Shown here piece after piece: positions 48,838-56,981 of a DNA stretch of 64,000 nucleotides. The notes under the pieces were generated by a model, which did no database searches, had not been told where the DNA came from, and was given only the letters and a program-made list of their open reading frames with translations. Origin of the DNA: WHSW01 sp963742205 (GTDB lineage Bacteria > Actinomycetota > Thermoleophilia > Solirubrobacterales > 70-9); contig CAVUKZ010000009.1 of assembly GCA_963742205.1 (NCBI GenBank), forward strand, positions 124,001 to 188,000, in the 5' to 3' direction. The position numbers and the translations under genes were made by a program. Numbering within the stretch: the stretch's first letter is position 1; every line of letters begins with the position of its first letter.

Positions 48838-49290
48838 TCAGCCGCCGGCCGGCTGCGGGCAGTTCTGCACCCGGAACTTGCGCAGGCGCAGGTTCGCCGC
48901 CACCACGTCCTTCGGCGGCACGGTGGCGTCGCCCGCCTCCGCGCGCTCGCGGGCGGATTGCTCGGAGAGGATGAAGTCGTCGCGGATCTCGTCCGGGACC
49001 GCGGCCTCGATCTGAATGATCAGGTCGGCGTTCTCGTTGAGGATCTGAAGCTGGGCCGCAGCCAGGTCGGCCTTCGACGGGCTCGTGTCGTCGAGCTTGC
49101 TGAACAGGTCGCTGGAGATCTGGTCGAGCTTTGCGACCAGCGCGCAGTAGCGCTCCGTGTTGGGCTGCGAGCCGGTGGTGGCGTCCGCGGAGGTGCTGGA
49201 CTCGTCGTCACCGCCGCAGGCCGCGATCACAAGTGCGGCGACGGCGCAGAGCGCCCCTGCCAGGGTCTTGTTGAGCATCGTTTGGGTCAT
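48838..49290 (-). CDS. Putative lipoprotein
   Basis: 150 residues from ATG 49290 ('MTQTMLNKTLAGALCAVAAL'); an upstream frame to 49323 exists but would put charged residues before the signal. The lipobox is 'VIAAC', followed by a Gly/Asp/Ser linker. The mature domain is helical ('RYCALVAKLDQISSDLFSKL', 'ADLIIQIEAAVPDEIRDDF') with a closing 'RVQNCPQP' Cys. Function unknown. It abuts the convergent VOC gene with no gap and is divergent from the tRNA. Confidence 0.75.
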   Translation of the reverse strand: MTQTMLNKTLAGALCAVAALVIAACGGDDESSTSADATTGSQPNTERYCALVAKLDQISSDLFSKLDDTSPSKADLAAAQLQILNENADLIIQIEAAVPDEIRDDFILSEQSARERAEAGDATVPPKDVVAANLRLRKFRVQNCPQPAGG

Positions 49291-49345
49291 CAGCGGCCGG
49301 CGGCCGAGACTAACGGCCCGCACTAATCTAGACTCAAGCGCCGCT

Positions 49346-49419
49346 GCGGCTGTAGCTCAGTTGGCTAGAGCGTCTGCTTGCCATGCAGAAGGTCGTGGGT
49401 TCGAATCCCATCAGCCGCT
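49346..49419 (+). tRNA. tRNA-Gly (anticodon GCC)
   Basis: 74 nt. Acceptor stem GCGGCTG/CAGCCGC, D arm GCTC...GAGC, anticodon arm TCTGC-TTGCCAT-GCAGA with GCC at 49379-49381 in the loop, T arm GTGGG-TTCGAAT-CCCAT. CCA is not encoded. A TAGACT/TAATCT box lies 12-17 bases upstream. Its 3' end is the left end of a probable island. Confidence 0.95.
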
Positions 49420-49483
49420 TCCCATTGCAGAGCCATCCTCGCGGGTGGCTCTGTTTCTGTCCTGGCCCACTAGTGGCCCAAAC
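49412..49483. repeat. Left direct repeat (attL-like): tRNA-Gly 3' end plus terminator
   Basis: 72 bp that match 54807-54876 with about 88% identity, including an exact 14-bp core (CAGCCGCTTCCCAT) at the tRNA end and an almost exact segment around CTGGCCCACTAGT. Confidence 0.75.
49428..49456 (+). terminator. tRNA-Gly terminator
   Basis: CAGAGCCA and TGGCTCTG flank an imperfect loop and are followed by TTT. It begins nine bases after the tRNA. Confidence 0.7.
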
Positions 49484-49921
49484 GCATCCGGAGGCGCAAT
49501 GGCCTGATCCGCCAACGCCTCCCGGACCCCGCCCCGGTTTGACGGCTGCATCTACATGGACGCGGAGACGCGAGCTGCTAGGCGGACGGCCTAGCGCAGG
49601 CGGGGAAAGAGGATTCCCGTGGCGGTAACCCCTGCGGGAAGCCCGATGCGAATCCGTCGGGTGAACATCCGGCCCTGTCGTTTGGACCGGGATGGTCAGG
49701 AGGATCGGTCCTGGTGGGAACCTCCTCCCGAGCTTGACTCCTGACCTGGTGCATACCTCGGCTCCGTGGCACCGATACCGAGCGGCCGAGCGGCGTGCCT
49801 CTCCTGCTTCGGTGGGAGTGGTACGCCCTCTCACCATTCACCATCCCGAGTCAGAGGGAAAGCCGCGAGGTAGTGAGCCGCGACCTCCGACACCACGGCC
49901 AGACTCGTAAGCGTGACCACG
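49484..49921. other. 438-bp stretch without a recognisable gene
   Basis: Start of the island. It contains inverted GC-rich pieces and one TTGACG, but no convincing coding frame, RNA gene or repeat. Frames open across it look like codon-bias shadows. Confidence 0.5.
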
Positions 49922-50083
49922 ATGGTCGCCGTCCCGATCAGCGCCACCGCCCAGATGCGGCGGCTGACCGAGTTCGCCACCGATGTCGCGCAGCTCGCCG
50001 ATGACCGCCGCATCGACCTCGACCTGCGCCGACTGATCGACGACCTACACCGTGACCTCAACGACCTAGAGGAGGAACGATGA
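49922..50083 (+). CDS. Small island protein, coupled to the next gene
   Basis: 53 residues from ATG 49922 (GTG 49913 adds three). The predicted sequence is helical and amphipathic: 'MRRLTEFATDVAQLADDRRIDLDLRRLIDDLHRDLNDLEEER' in overlapping pieces, with heptad-like Leu. The stop overlaps the next ATG (ATGA), and its last codons form the Shine-Dalgarno GAGGAGG of that gene. This layout resembles a two-gene module such as toxin-antitoxin, but no family is recognised, so that is only a thought. Confidence 0.6.
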   Translation: MVAVPISATAQMRRLTEFATDVAQLADDRRIDLDLRRLIDDLHRDLNDLEEER

Positions 50084-50367
50084 CCCGCGACGAGCTGACC
50101 GACCGCGTCCTTGAACTGTTCCCGCCGCTCGCCGAGGTCAAGCCCTGGGACTGGGCGGAGACCGACGAGGGCGAGCCGGTGGTGATGATCGAGACGCACG
50201 CGACCTTCACCGGCCTCGACAGCGGCGCGATCGACCTCACCGGGCCGATCCCGAACACGACGTTCATCGGCGTCTACCGGATCGAGCCGGACAACCGCTT
50301 CGTCCTCGTGGGGCTGGCCGACGACCCGGTGGCGACGGCGGCGGCCGAGCAGGCGAAGAACAACTGA
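50080..50367 (+). CDS. Small island hypothetical protein
   Basis: 95 residues with a strong Shine-Dalgarno (GAGGAGGAAC) directly before ATG 50080. It is acidic with beta-type segments ('PVVMIETHATFTGLDSGAIDL', 'TTFIGVYRIEPDNRFVLVGLADD'). No membrane segment or known motif. Coupled to the 53-residue protein upstream. Function unknown. Confidence 0.65.
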   Translation: MTRDELTDRVLELFPPLAEVKPWDWAETDEGEPVVMIETHATFTGLDSGAIDLTGPIPNTTFIGVYRIEPDNRFVLVGLADDPVATAAAEQAKNN

Positions 50368-50511
50368 TCGGCCGGGTCGCGGGTGCCGACCCGAGCTGCG
50401 TGGGCGATGTCGCTGTGGAGGTCGGAAGCCTTGCCCTCACCGGACGCCTGGGGTAGGTTCGCCTTGAAGCGCGACCCCGCCGAGCGCGACACAAACAAGG
50501 GGGAGGACACC

Positions 50512-51687
50512 ATGTCAGCCAAGCTTCGCTACCACGCGGCCCCGGCGACGCTTGTCTTGCTCGCGGTGATACTGGCCTTGACGGTGGTCGGCCTACTGAC
50601 GTTGAGCGGGGCCGAGGCCGCGAACAAACAGCCCAAGTGCGGCGAGACGATCACCGTCGACACGACGCTCGACAGCGACCTCGTCGACTGCCCCAACAAC
50701 GGCATCGTGATCGGCGCCGATGACATCACCCTCGATCTGAACGGCCACCGGATCGACGGCGACGGCAAGGAGTTCAAACCGTGCCCCAAAGAGGAGTTCT
50801 GCGACATCGGGGTGCTCAACGCTGGCCACGACGGGGTCACCGTGAGGGACGGCTCTGTGCGCGAGTTCGGCGTCGGCGCGTTAGTGGGGAAGGCCCGTCA
50901 CAGCCGCGTGCTCGGGATCTCCTCGTCAAGGAACGCCTTCTTCGGCTTCGTGATCGCCCGATCGGCCCAAAGCCTGGTCCGCCGCAGCTCTGGAAACGGC
51001 TCCACCACGCATGAGGACGGCACCGGGTTGGGCTTGTTCAGCTCACACGGCGTCCGGATCCTCGACAGTTCATTCCGAGATAACGCCGGCGATCACGGCG
51101 TGCTCACGGTCGATTCGAACCACAACTTGATCAAGGGAAACCGCATCTCCGGTAACGACGGCGAGGGCCTTCTCATGGAGGGCGGCGAGCGCAATCAGAT
51201 CAACCACAACCGCGTCGTTGACAACCGCGCGGGGATCACGCTCGGTCCCGGCAGCGAAAACGTGATCGCCCACAACCACCTCTCGCGAGGCCGCGACGGC
51301 ATCCGGATCGAGGACGGCCAGGGCAATCTGGTCGCAGATAACGTCGTCGTCGACGCTGGCCAGGCGGGTATCACGCTGGGAATCCGCGACCCCCTCAGCG
51401 GTGGCAAGAACAACCTTGTTCGGGGGAACGTGGTCAGAGAAAGCCGTGTGGATGGATTCGTAGTGGTAAAGAAGGACCACCACAGCCTCCTGAAGCGCAA
51501 CGTAGCCAAGGGATCGGGAGACGACGGCTTCGACGTGCAGAGCCGCACCACGAAGCTGACCAAGAACCGGGCGCGACACAACGGCGACCTCGGCATCGAA
51601 GCCGTGCAGGGCACTAAGGACGGCGGCGGCAACCGGGCCAATGGGAACGGGGATCGGCGCCAGTGCGTGCACGTGAAGTGCCACTAG
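50512..51687 (+). CDS. Secreted right-handed parallel beta-helix (NosD-like) protein
   Basis: 391 residues from ATG 50512 with GGGGAGG seven bases upstream. Signal peptide: 'YHAAPATLVLLAVILALTVVG' region and 'LLTLSGAEAA', cleaved near residue 37. The mature chain starts 'CGETITVDTTLDSDLVDCP' and then repeats turns of the form 'DNRAGITLGPGSENVIAHNHLSRG', typical of NosD/pectate-lyase-like parallel beta helices. No catalytic pattern is seen. A broken relative is at 61817-62339. Cys pairs at both ends may cap the helix. Confidence 0.8.
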   Translation: MSAKLRYHAAPATLVLLAVILALTVVGLLTLSGAEAANKQPKCGETITVDTTLDSDLVDCPNNGIVIGADDITLDLNGHRIDGDGKEFKPCPKEEFCDIGVLNAGHDGVTVRDGSVREFGVGALVGKARHSRVLGISSSRNAFFGFVIARSAQSLVRRSSGNGSTTHEDGTGLGLFSSHGVRILDSSFRDNAGDHGVLTVDSNHNLIKGNRISGNDGEGLLMEGGERNQINHNRVVDNRAGITLGPGSENVIAHNHLSRGRDGIRIEDGQGNLVADNVVVDAGQAGITLGIRDPLSGGKNNLVRGNVVRESRVDGFVVVKKDHHSLLKRNVAKGSGDDGFDVQSRTTKLTKNRARHNGDLGIEAVQGTKDGGGNRANGNGDRRQCVHVKCH

Positions 51688-51761
51688 CTGCCTTAGGTTT
51701 TTAGGCGGCTCTGCCCGTTCACCCGCGTTCCGCGCCGCCAAAAACGCCACGCACGACTGGG

Positions 51762-51935
51762 CTACATCCCAGGCGCGCCCGGTCCGCCGATCGGCGGTCC
51801 ACCGGATGCGGGGGGCGGCGGCGCACCCGGCTTGCCTTGGCGGTCCTTGAGTCGCTGGCGCTGGCGCTTCTCGGAGCGGATCACCAGCCACGCGATCACC
51901 ACGACCACGACCACGACGATCAAGAGGGCAACCAC
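51762..51935 (-). CDS. Small single-pass membrane protein with Pro/Gly tail
   Basis: 57 residues from GTG 51935. Residues 3-20 are hydrophobic ('ALLIVVVVVVVIAWLVI'), followed by a basic stop-transfer segment 'RSEKRQRQRLKDRQGK' and a tail rich in Pro, Gly and Ala ('GAPPPPASGGPPIGGPG'). The layout fits an N-out, C-in miniprotein. It is inside the island, antisense to its neighbour. Function unknown. It is supported by composition only. Confidence 0.5.
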   Translation of the reverse strand: MVALLIVVVVVVVIAWLVIRSEKRQRQRLKDRQGKPGAPPPPASGGPPIGGPGAPGM

Positions 51936-52043
51936 AGGCCCAACCTACACCCGCGCTCGACAACGACTGTGCGACGTCGATGAAGGCTGCGCTTTAAGCC
52001 CCGGTCCGGAGAGAGTGGGGAGAGCTGCGACGCGAGAGCGGCG

Positions 52044-52238
52044 CTAGCCGATGGCAAGCGCCAGGAGACCGATCACGGCACCGGCGATCAGCAGGCCGAG
52101 AACCAGGACAGTCGCCACGAGGGCGAGGCGCTCGGCCTCGCTGAGCACGGTGTCGCCACGAGCGACGCTGCGGAGCATGCGCACCGCGCGGCTTGCCCCA
52201 AGCACCAGGAGGCCGAACAAGACGGCTACCGACGCCAC
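52044..52238 (-). CDS. Small two-pass membrane protein
   Basis: 64 residues. Two hydrophobic segments ('SVAVLFGLLVLGASRAV' and 'LALVATVLVLGLLIAGAVIGLLAL' in pieces) are joined by a short basic/polar loop 'RMLRSVARGDTVLSEAER'. The frame upstream of GTG 52238 stays open for a few codons without a better start. Function unknown. Confidence 0.5.
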   Translation of the reverse strand: MASVAVLFGLLVLGASRAVRMLRSVARGDTVLSEAERLALVATVLVLGLLIAGAVIGLLALAIG

Positions 52239-52351
52239 GTAGACGGCGACCCAGCAAGCTCATCGAGCCAGACCCTCTGCAACCTGAGCGGCGCGACCTC
52301 GGCCGCGATCAGCGACCTCCCGGTCAGGGTGGTCACGTTCCACTAGGCGAG

Positions 52352-52373
52352 ACTGGTAGCACGACTGGTAGCA
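52352..52373. repeat. Direct pair of ACTGGTAGCA
   Basis: ACTGGTAGCA occurs at 52352-52361 and 52364-52373. The same motif is found inverted and direct at 53851-53893, on the other side of the YcaQ-type gene. Confidence 0.65.
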
Positions 52374-52379
52374 GCCTCA

Positions 52380-52417
52380 CCGACAGTCCGCTTACCTAAG
52401 CGGACTGTCGGGCTTTT
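52380..52417. terminator. Strong bidirectional-looking hairpin terminator
   Basis: A perfect 14-bp stem (52380-52393 with 52398-52411; loop ACCT) followed by GCTTTT. It is the strongest hairpin in the window. It sits after the repeat pair, downstream of the YcaQ-type gene on the minus strand, with the T-run on the plus strand. Confidence 0.75.
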
Positions 52418-52480
52418 CGCTCAGATCAGCCGCTTTTTTCTGGACCTCCGTCAGATCGCGACAGGCGATTTCACCCACCT

Positions 52481-53755
52481 CTAGCGCCGACTCTTGGCGG
52501 CGGCGACCGCCTTCGCCAGGTTGCGGGCGAGGTCGCCGTTCCTCGCCACCGAGACGTGTTCGAGCTCGAGCCAGCCGGCGAGCAGCCACAGCTCGTCCGC
52601 CAGCTCCGGGGCCACCGCGCCGGGATCAGCCCCCGGCTCGGCGAACGCGCCGAGCACCCGCAACACCCCCGCCTGGCGGTTGCTCTTGACGTCGACCCGC
52701 GCCACGAGGCGGTCGCCGAGGAGGAACGGGAGCACGTAGTAACCGTGGACCCGCTTCGCCGCCGGCGTGTAGATCTCGATCCGGTAACGGAAACCGAAGA
52801 GCCGCTCGGCGCGCGGCCGCGACCAGACCAGTGGGTCGAAGGGCGTCAGCAGGGCGCGCGCATCGCGCGCGGGCGTTGGGGGCCCCGCCGCCGCGACGTA
52901 GGCGGGGGTGCTCCAGCCCTCGACTCGGGTCGGGGTGACGGCGCCGGCCTCGACCAGCTCGGCCAGGCGCGCCTTCGACTCCGCCCGCGGCAGGCGGAAA
53001 TAGTCACCGAGGTCGGGCTCGGTCGCGACTCCGAGGCGTGCTGCCGCGATCAGCAGCAGCTGGCGCTGCGCCTCGTCCTCGGCTGGGGTCGGGGCGTCGA
53101 GGACGGCATCGGGTAACACCCGTTCGGGCAGGTCGTAGCGACGCTCGAAGCTGACGCGATGGGCGGCGCAGATCCTGCCGGCGAAGAACAGGTAGTCGAG
53201 CGCGACCTTGCCCTCGCTCCAGTTGAACCAGGGGTTTTTGGGCTTGCGCACCGGTGTGGCGACGTCGGCGGCACGGATCGGTCCCCGCTCACGCACCGTG
53301 CGCAGAACCGACTCGAGCAGCTCGGGCTTCTCCGCGGCCAGGAGGCGTAGTGGTTTGTAGGTGAGCTTGTCCGCCCGCGCCATCCGCCAGCGCAGCAGCG
53401 GCTGAAGCTCGACTGGCAGCAGGGAAGCCTCGTGCCCCCAGTACTCAAACAGGGGCCGGTCGCGCCCGGCCCGCGTTGCGGCTCCGGCGGCGGTGTCAGC
53501 GTGCGCGGCCAGGCGGTCGAGGGTGGCCCGCGGGTAGGGGCCGAGCCGGGAGAAGAGCGGCATGTAATGGGAGCGGCAGAGGACGTTGACCGAGTCCAGC
53601 TGCAGCAGGCCGACGTCGTCGATCGCACGCCGCAGGCGACGGGCGTCCATCCGGCCGTTCGGCCGCTGTCGGCCCATGCCCTGCGCAGCGAGTGAGGCGC
53701 TCCGCGCCTCCACCGCGCTCAGCTCGATCTCGGGGCCGACGCTCACCGTCCTCAT
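52481..53755 (-). CDS. Winged-helix DNA-binding protein, YcaQ/AlkX-type DNA glycosylase family
   Basis: 424 residues. The HTH_42 family is recognised by 'DVGLLQLDSVNVLCRSHYMPLFSRLGPY' in pieces; 'QLD' at 52-54 is the QxD motif of AlkX-type enzymes that unhook interstrand crosslinks in DNA. 'PLFEYWGHEASLLPVEL', 'VATPVRKPKNPWFNWSEGKVALDYLF' in pieces, 'LLTPFDPLVWSRPRAERLFGF' and 'GYYVLPFLLGDRLVARVDVK' are the later family blocks. It is complete. Carried in an island, it may protect against alkylating antibiotics; that is inference. Confidence 0.85.
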   Translation of the reverse strand: MRTVSVGPEIELSAVEARSASLAAQGMGRQRPNGRMDARRLRRAIDDVGLLQLDSVNVLCRSHYMPLFSRLGPYPRATLDRLAAHADTAAGAATRAGRDRPLFEYWGHEASLLPVELQPLLRWRMARADKLTYKPLRLLAAEKPELLESVLRTVRERGPIRAADVATPVRKPKNPWFNWSEGKVALDYLFFAGRICAAHRVSFERRYDLPERVLPDAVLDAPTPAEDEAQRQLLLIAAARLGVATEPDLGDYFRLPRAESKARLAELVEAGAVTPTRVEGWSTPAYVAAAGPPTPARDARALLTPFDPLVWSRPRAERLFGFRYRIEIYTPAAKRVHGYYVLPFLLGDRLVARVDVKSNRQAGVLRVLGAFAEPGADPGAVAPELADELWLLAGWLELEHVSVARNGDLARNLAKAVAAAKSRR

Positions 53756-53850
53756 TCTGGCGTTGACTTTGGATGACCCTCCCTCTCGATGACCTCTGAG
53801 GAGACGTAGGCCGGTCCGGCGTTTTGGCGGCGACCGTCCGGACGGCCACG

Positions 53851-53893
53851 TGCTACCAGCCGCGGTAGCAGTCCACGGGCCAGAAACTGGTAG
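53851..53893. repeat. Inverted and direct copies of CTGGTAGCA
   Basis: TGCTACC-AGCCGC-GGTAGCA (53851-53870) is a perfect 7-bp inverted repeat, and ACTGGTAG lies at 53886-53893. With the pair at 52352-52373 they flank the YcaQ-type gene. Confidence 0.6.
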
Positions 53894-53927
53894 TTCGCCT
53901 GACCTGCGGAGGAGCAGCCGGGCGTCG

Positions 53928-54734
53928 CTATCCGGCCGGGACGGTACCGCGCGCGTACCAGGCCGTCGCCGTTAGGCGGAATGGACCGGACGGCGCTCCG
54001 AGCCGCTCGGCCGCGCGGTGCTTGAAGCGCTCGCGCCCCGCCTCATCGAGCGCCTCGTGGAACCGGCCGAGGTTGCCCACGCCGTTCGCGAACGGGTACC
54101 AGAGGTCATCGAAGTCGGAGTAGTCGGCGCCGGCTCCGACCTGACCGAGCTCGACCCCCTCAAACCCTGTGGTGCGCCAGAGCTCCTCGAGCTGATGCGG
54201 ACGCGAGAACGGGTCGGGCTTGCCGGCCCCGAAGGAACGGGCGAGCTCCGCGTCGACGTCGAGGGCGGAATCCCAGCCCGCCTGCAGGAGAGGCATGTCC
54301 CCCTCGAAGTCCCAGATGCACGCCGAGACTGCGCCGCCTGGCCGCGCGACACGCCGCATCTCCGCCACACCGCGGCGGGCGTCGTTCATGCCGTAGACGA
54401 CGAGCTGCGCGAGCACGGCGTCGAACTCGGCGTCGCTCCAGGGAAGCTCCTCCCCGATCCCCACACGCAGATCGGCGCCCGGTGCACGGGCGCGGCAAGC
54501 CGCGACGAAGCGCTCGGAGGGATCGATCGCGGCCACGTTCCCCGCCCCGAGAACCTCCGCCAGCATGACCGTCAGCGCGCCCGTCCCGCAGCCCACGTCC
54601 AGCGCCCGCTGGCCCGCCCGGACGCCGGTTACCCGGATCATTTCCCGTGCGAGCTCGGCTCCGTAACGGCCGACGTGTCGGTCGTAGGCTTCTACCGTGG
54701 CGCCGGCGACGGGGGACCGCAGGGCTCGAGCCAT
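53928..54734 (-). CDS. Class I SAM-dependent methyltransferase
   Basis: 268 residues. Motif I 'RALDVGCGTGALTVMLAEVLG', post-I 'VAAIDPSERFVAACRAR', motif II 'FDAVLAQLVVYGMND' and 'VARPGGAVSACIWDF' are those of UbiE/Methyltransf_11 proteins. Substrate unknown (small molecule likely). It is the last gene before the right-hand repeat. Confidence 0.85.
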   Translation of the reverse strand: MARALRSPVAGATVEAYDRHVGRYGAELAREMIRVTGVRAGQRALDVGCGTGALTVMLAEVLGAGNVAAIDPSERFVAACRARAPGADLRVGIGEELPWSDAEFDAVLAQLVVYGMNDARRGVAEMRRVARPGGAVSACIWDFEGDMPLLQAGWDSALDVDAELARSFGAGKPDPFSRPHQLEELWRTTGFEGVELGQVGAGADYSDFDDLWYPFANGVGNLGRFHEALDEAGRERFKHRAAERLGAPSGPFRLTATAWYARGTVPAG

Positions 54735-54806
54735 GCTGGTTCAACCTACATCCATCCACCCGCCCGACCGCAATCGCGTGATCGCGCCCGACCCGGCAGT
54801 GCTGTC

Positions 54807-54876
54807 CAGCCGCTTCCCATCGCAGAGCCACCCGCACGGGTGGCTCTGTTTGTTCTGGCCCACTAGTCGCCCAAAC
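54807..54876. repeat. Right direct repeat (attR-like) of the tRNA-Gly 3' end
   Basis: 70 bp matching 49412-49483. It has the last seven acceptor-stem bases and the terminator, but no other part of a tRNA. Confidence 0.75.
54823..54851 (+). terminator. Displaced copy of the tRNA-Gly terminator
   Basis: CAGAGCCACCC-GCAC-GGGTGGCTCTG, a perfect 11-bp stem followed by TTT. It is better conserved than the copy next to the tRNA. Confidence 0.75.
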
Positions 54877-54948
54877 AATGCTGCCGATCCCCGGTGCGAT
54901 GCTAGGCTCGCGCGGGCAACCACCAAAGCGGCTCTAAGGACGGATTCC

Positions 54949-56082
54949 GTGCGCGTGCCTCTGTTGTTCTCCCTAGTCGTTCTCGCACTCGGCGCCTTCA
55001 CGGCTAATGCCCACGCCGGGAAGCGTCTGGACAAGCTGGATCGGCAACTCCACACGCTGGTGAAGCTCGGAGAGGGCCCGCCGGGAGCGTCGGCGCTGGT
55101 GCAACGGAAGGGAAAGGTCGACTTCCTGCGGGCGGGTGTGGGCGACCTCCAAAGCGGCCGACCGATCCACCGCAACGATCACCTGCGGACCGCCAGTAAC
55201 GGGAAGGCGTTCAGCGGCGCCGTCGCGCTCCAGCTCGTCGACGACGGGAGCCTGTCGCTCGACAGCACGATCGCGGCGGTCCTGCCGGATCAGCCCGCCG
55301 CATGGGGCGCGGTCACGCTGCGCCAGCTCCTCCAGCACACGAGCGGGGTCCCGAGCTTCCCGACAAGCGAGGCCTGGCAGGACTTCGTGCGGATGAACCC
55401 CGGAGCGTCGGTGACGCCGCAGTTCACGCTCGGCTTCGTCGCCAACGAGCCCCTCCTGTTCACGCCCGGTTCCACGTACAAGTACTCGAACTCGGACAAC
55501 CTCATCATTGGCCTGATGGCCGAGGCCGTCACCGGCCGGTCATACGCCGAGCTGCTGCAAGAACTCGTCTACTCGCCGTTGAAGCTGAAGCAGACGAGCC
55601 TGCCAAGCGTGGTGGAGATGCCGCGGCCCTTCGTGCACGGATACGACATCGCGCCGCCCGCCCCACCGGACGACATCTCCGAGGCGCTAAACCCGGCACT
55701 GTTTTGGGCGGCCGGGGGAATGGTCTCCACGCAGACAGAGCTGAACCGCTTCATCCGCGCGTACGCCAGCGGCCGGTTGATCGAGAAGAGCACCAAGCTC
55801 CAGCAGCGCAGCTTCATCCCGGGCCATGGCGGTGAGCCTCCAGGACCGGGACAGAACTCGGCTGGTCTGGCGCTGTACAAATACGAGACCAGCTGCGGCA
55901 CGGTGCTCGGGCACGCCGGCAACTTCCCCGGCTACACCTCGTTGATCGCCGCCACTCCGAACGGCCGCCGCTCCACCGTCGTTTTCGCGAGCGAACAGCT
56001 TGCGGAGGACGCCAAGCCGGAGGTCTTCGAGCAGCTGCGTAAGGCCTTCCGGCTGGCCACGTGCGCGGCGCTGCCACGCTGA
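54949..56082 (+). CDS. Secreted serine hydrolase, beta-lactamase (class C/DD-peptidase) family
   Basis: 377 residues from GTG 54949. Signal peptide 'VPLLFSLVVLALGAFTANAHA' at about 3-23 in pieces. Catalytic motifs: S-x-x-K at Ser83-Lys86 ('TASNGKAF'), Y-S-N at 179-181 and 'LGHAGNFPGY' (HxG, the KTG equivalent). 'RQLLQHTSGVPSF' is a family hallmark. It may be a peptidase, esterase or D-amino acid-specific hydrolase; a resistance role cannot be claimed. Confidence 0.87.
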   Translation: MRVPLLFSLVVLALGAFTANAHAGKRLDKLDRQLHTLVKLGEGPPGASALVQRKGKVDFLRAGVGDLQSGRPIHRNDHLRTASNGKAFSGAVALQLVDDGSLSLDSTIAAVLPDQPAAWGAVTLRQLLQHTSGVPSFPTSEAWQDFVRMNPGASVTPQFTLGFVANEPLLFTPGSTYKYSNSDNLIIGLMAEAVTGRSYAELLQELVYSPLKLKQTSLPSVVEMPRPFVHGYDIAPPAPPDDISEALNPALFWAAGGMVSTQTELNRFIRAYASGRLIEKSTKLQQRSFIPGHGGEPPGPGQNSAGLALYKYETSCGTVLGHAGNFPGYTSLIAATPNGRRSTVVFASEQLAEDAKPEVFEQLRKAFRLATCAALPR

Positions 56083-56153
56083 CGCCAGCTAAAAGCGATG
56101 AATTTCGCTGCGGATCGGGGTCTCAGCACCATGACCAACCGATTGGAGCGGAG

Positions 56154-56915
56154 ATGGGCGAGCTGAATCAGGTGGCCGACGGCGTCTGGGTCCGGCAGAG
56201 CGAGTGGGTCTGGACCAATTCCATCGTCGTGCGCGGTAAGGATGGCTTGATCCTGATCGACCCCGGCATCCATGGTGCCGAGCTGAACCAGCTCGCGGAT
56301 GACGTGGACCGGCTCGACATTCCGGTCGTCGCCGGGTTCTCCACCCATCCCCACTGGGACCACCTGCTCTGGCATAACCGGTTCGGCGACGTGCCGCGCT
56401 ACGCCACCGCCGCAGGCGTGAACTTCGCCAATGAGACCCGAGCGCAGCAGCAGGAGGGGCCGGGGGAGGACGGCGCGTCCGGCGTCCCTCTCGACCTGAT
56501 CGCGCTCGTCACCCCGCTGCCCGCGGACGGCGGACCGGTGCCGGGCGAGATCATCGAGCATCAGGCGCACGCCGTCGGGCATGCAGCGGTCCTCCTCGCG
56601 GACCGTGCCGTCCTGCTCGCCGGCGACATGCTCTCCGACATCCTGATCCCGATCTTCGACCCTCGCCAGGACGATCAGGTGGGCGCTTACGAGAGGGCAC
56701 TCGACCGGCTTGATGAGGCCGCCGGGCACGTCGACGTCGTGGTCCCCGGCCACGGCGCCGTTGCCGAAGGTCCCGAGGTGGCGGCCCGCCTCGCCGCCGA
56801 TCATGCCTACATCGATGCGCTCCGGCGGGGAGAGGAACCGGTCGACGCGCGTCTGGATGCGGACTGGGTCGCCGGCATCCACGGGTCGAACCTGGCGCAG
56901 GCCCGGGGGCGGTAG
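56154..56915 (+). CDS. MBL fold metallo-hydrolase
   Basis: 253 residues from ATG 56154, preceded by GGAGCGGAG. The zinc motif 'HPHWDH' (65-70), 'HAVGHAAVLL', 'VLLAGDMLSD' and 'VVVPGHGAVAEG' are all in order. Hydrolase of unknown substrate. It follows the serine hydrolase after 71 bp in the same direction. Confidence 0.88.
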   Translation: MGELNQVADGVWVRQSEWVWTNSIVVRGKDGLILIDPGIHGAELNQLADDVDRLDIPVVAGFSTHPHWDHLLWHNRFGDVPRYATAAGVNFANETRAQQQEGPGEDGASGVPLDLIALVTPLPADGGPVPGEIIEHQAHAVGHAAVLLADRAVLLAGDMLSDILIPIFDPRQDDQVGAYERALDRLDEAAGHVDVVVPGHGAVAEGPEVAARLAADHAYIDALRRGEEPVDARLDADWVAGIHGSNLAQARGR

Positions 56916-56981
56916 GACCTTTGGAACTTACGTGCGCGTCGGTTAGCATGCGGCGCGTCGATTCGAACTGGGGGGATCTCT

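Larger units (their letters stand above)
49412..54876. mobile_element. Integrase-less genomic island at tRNA-Gly
   Basis: A 5.4-kb interval between direct copies of the tRNA 3' end and terminator, as tyrosine-recombinase elements leave. It carries two coupled small ORFs, a beta-helix protein, two small membrane proteins, a YcaQ-type protein and a methyltransferase. It has no integrase, excisionase or phage structural gene. A third 11-bp copy of the tRNA end (52425-52435) suggests two units in tandem. Confidence 0.6.

Noticed and set aside
49420..49921. A coding gene or RNA in the first part of the tRNA island.
   Set aside because: No frame has a convincing start, codon pattern or motif, and no defined RNA family structure was recognised.
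55136..56082. Antibiotic-resistance beta-lactamase call.
   Set aside because: The motifs fit the broad serine hydrolase/DD-peptidase family and nothing specific to beta-lactam hydrolysis can be seen.
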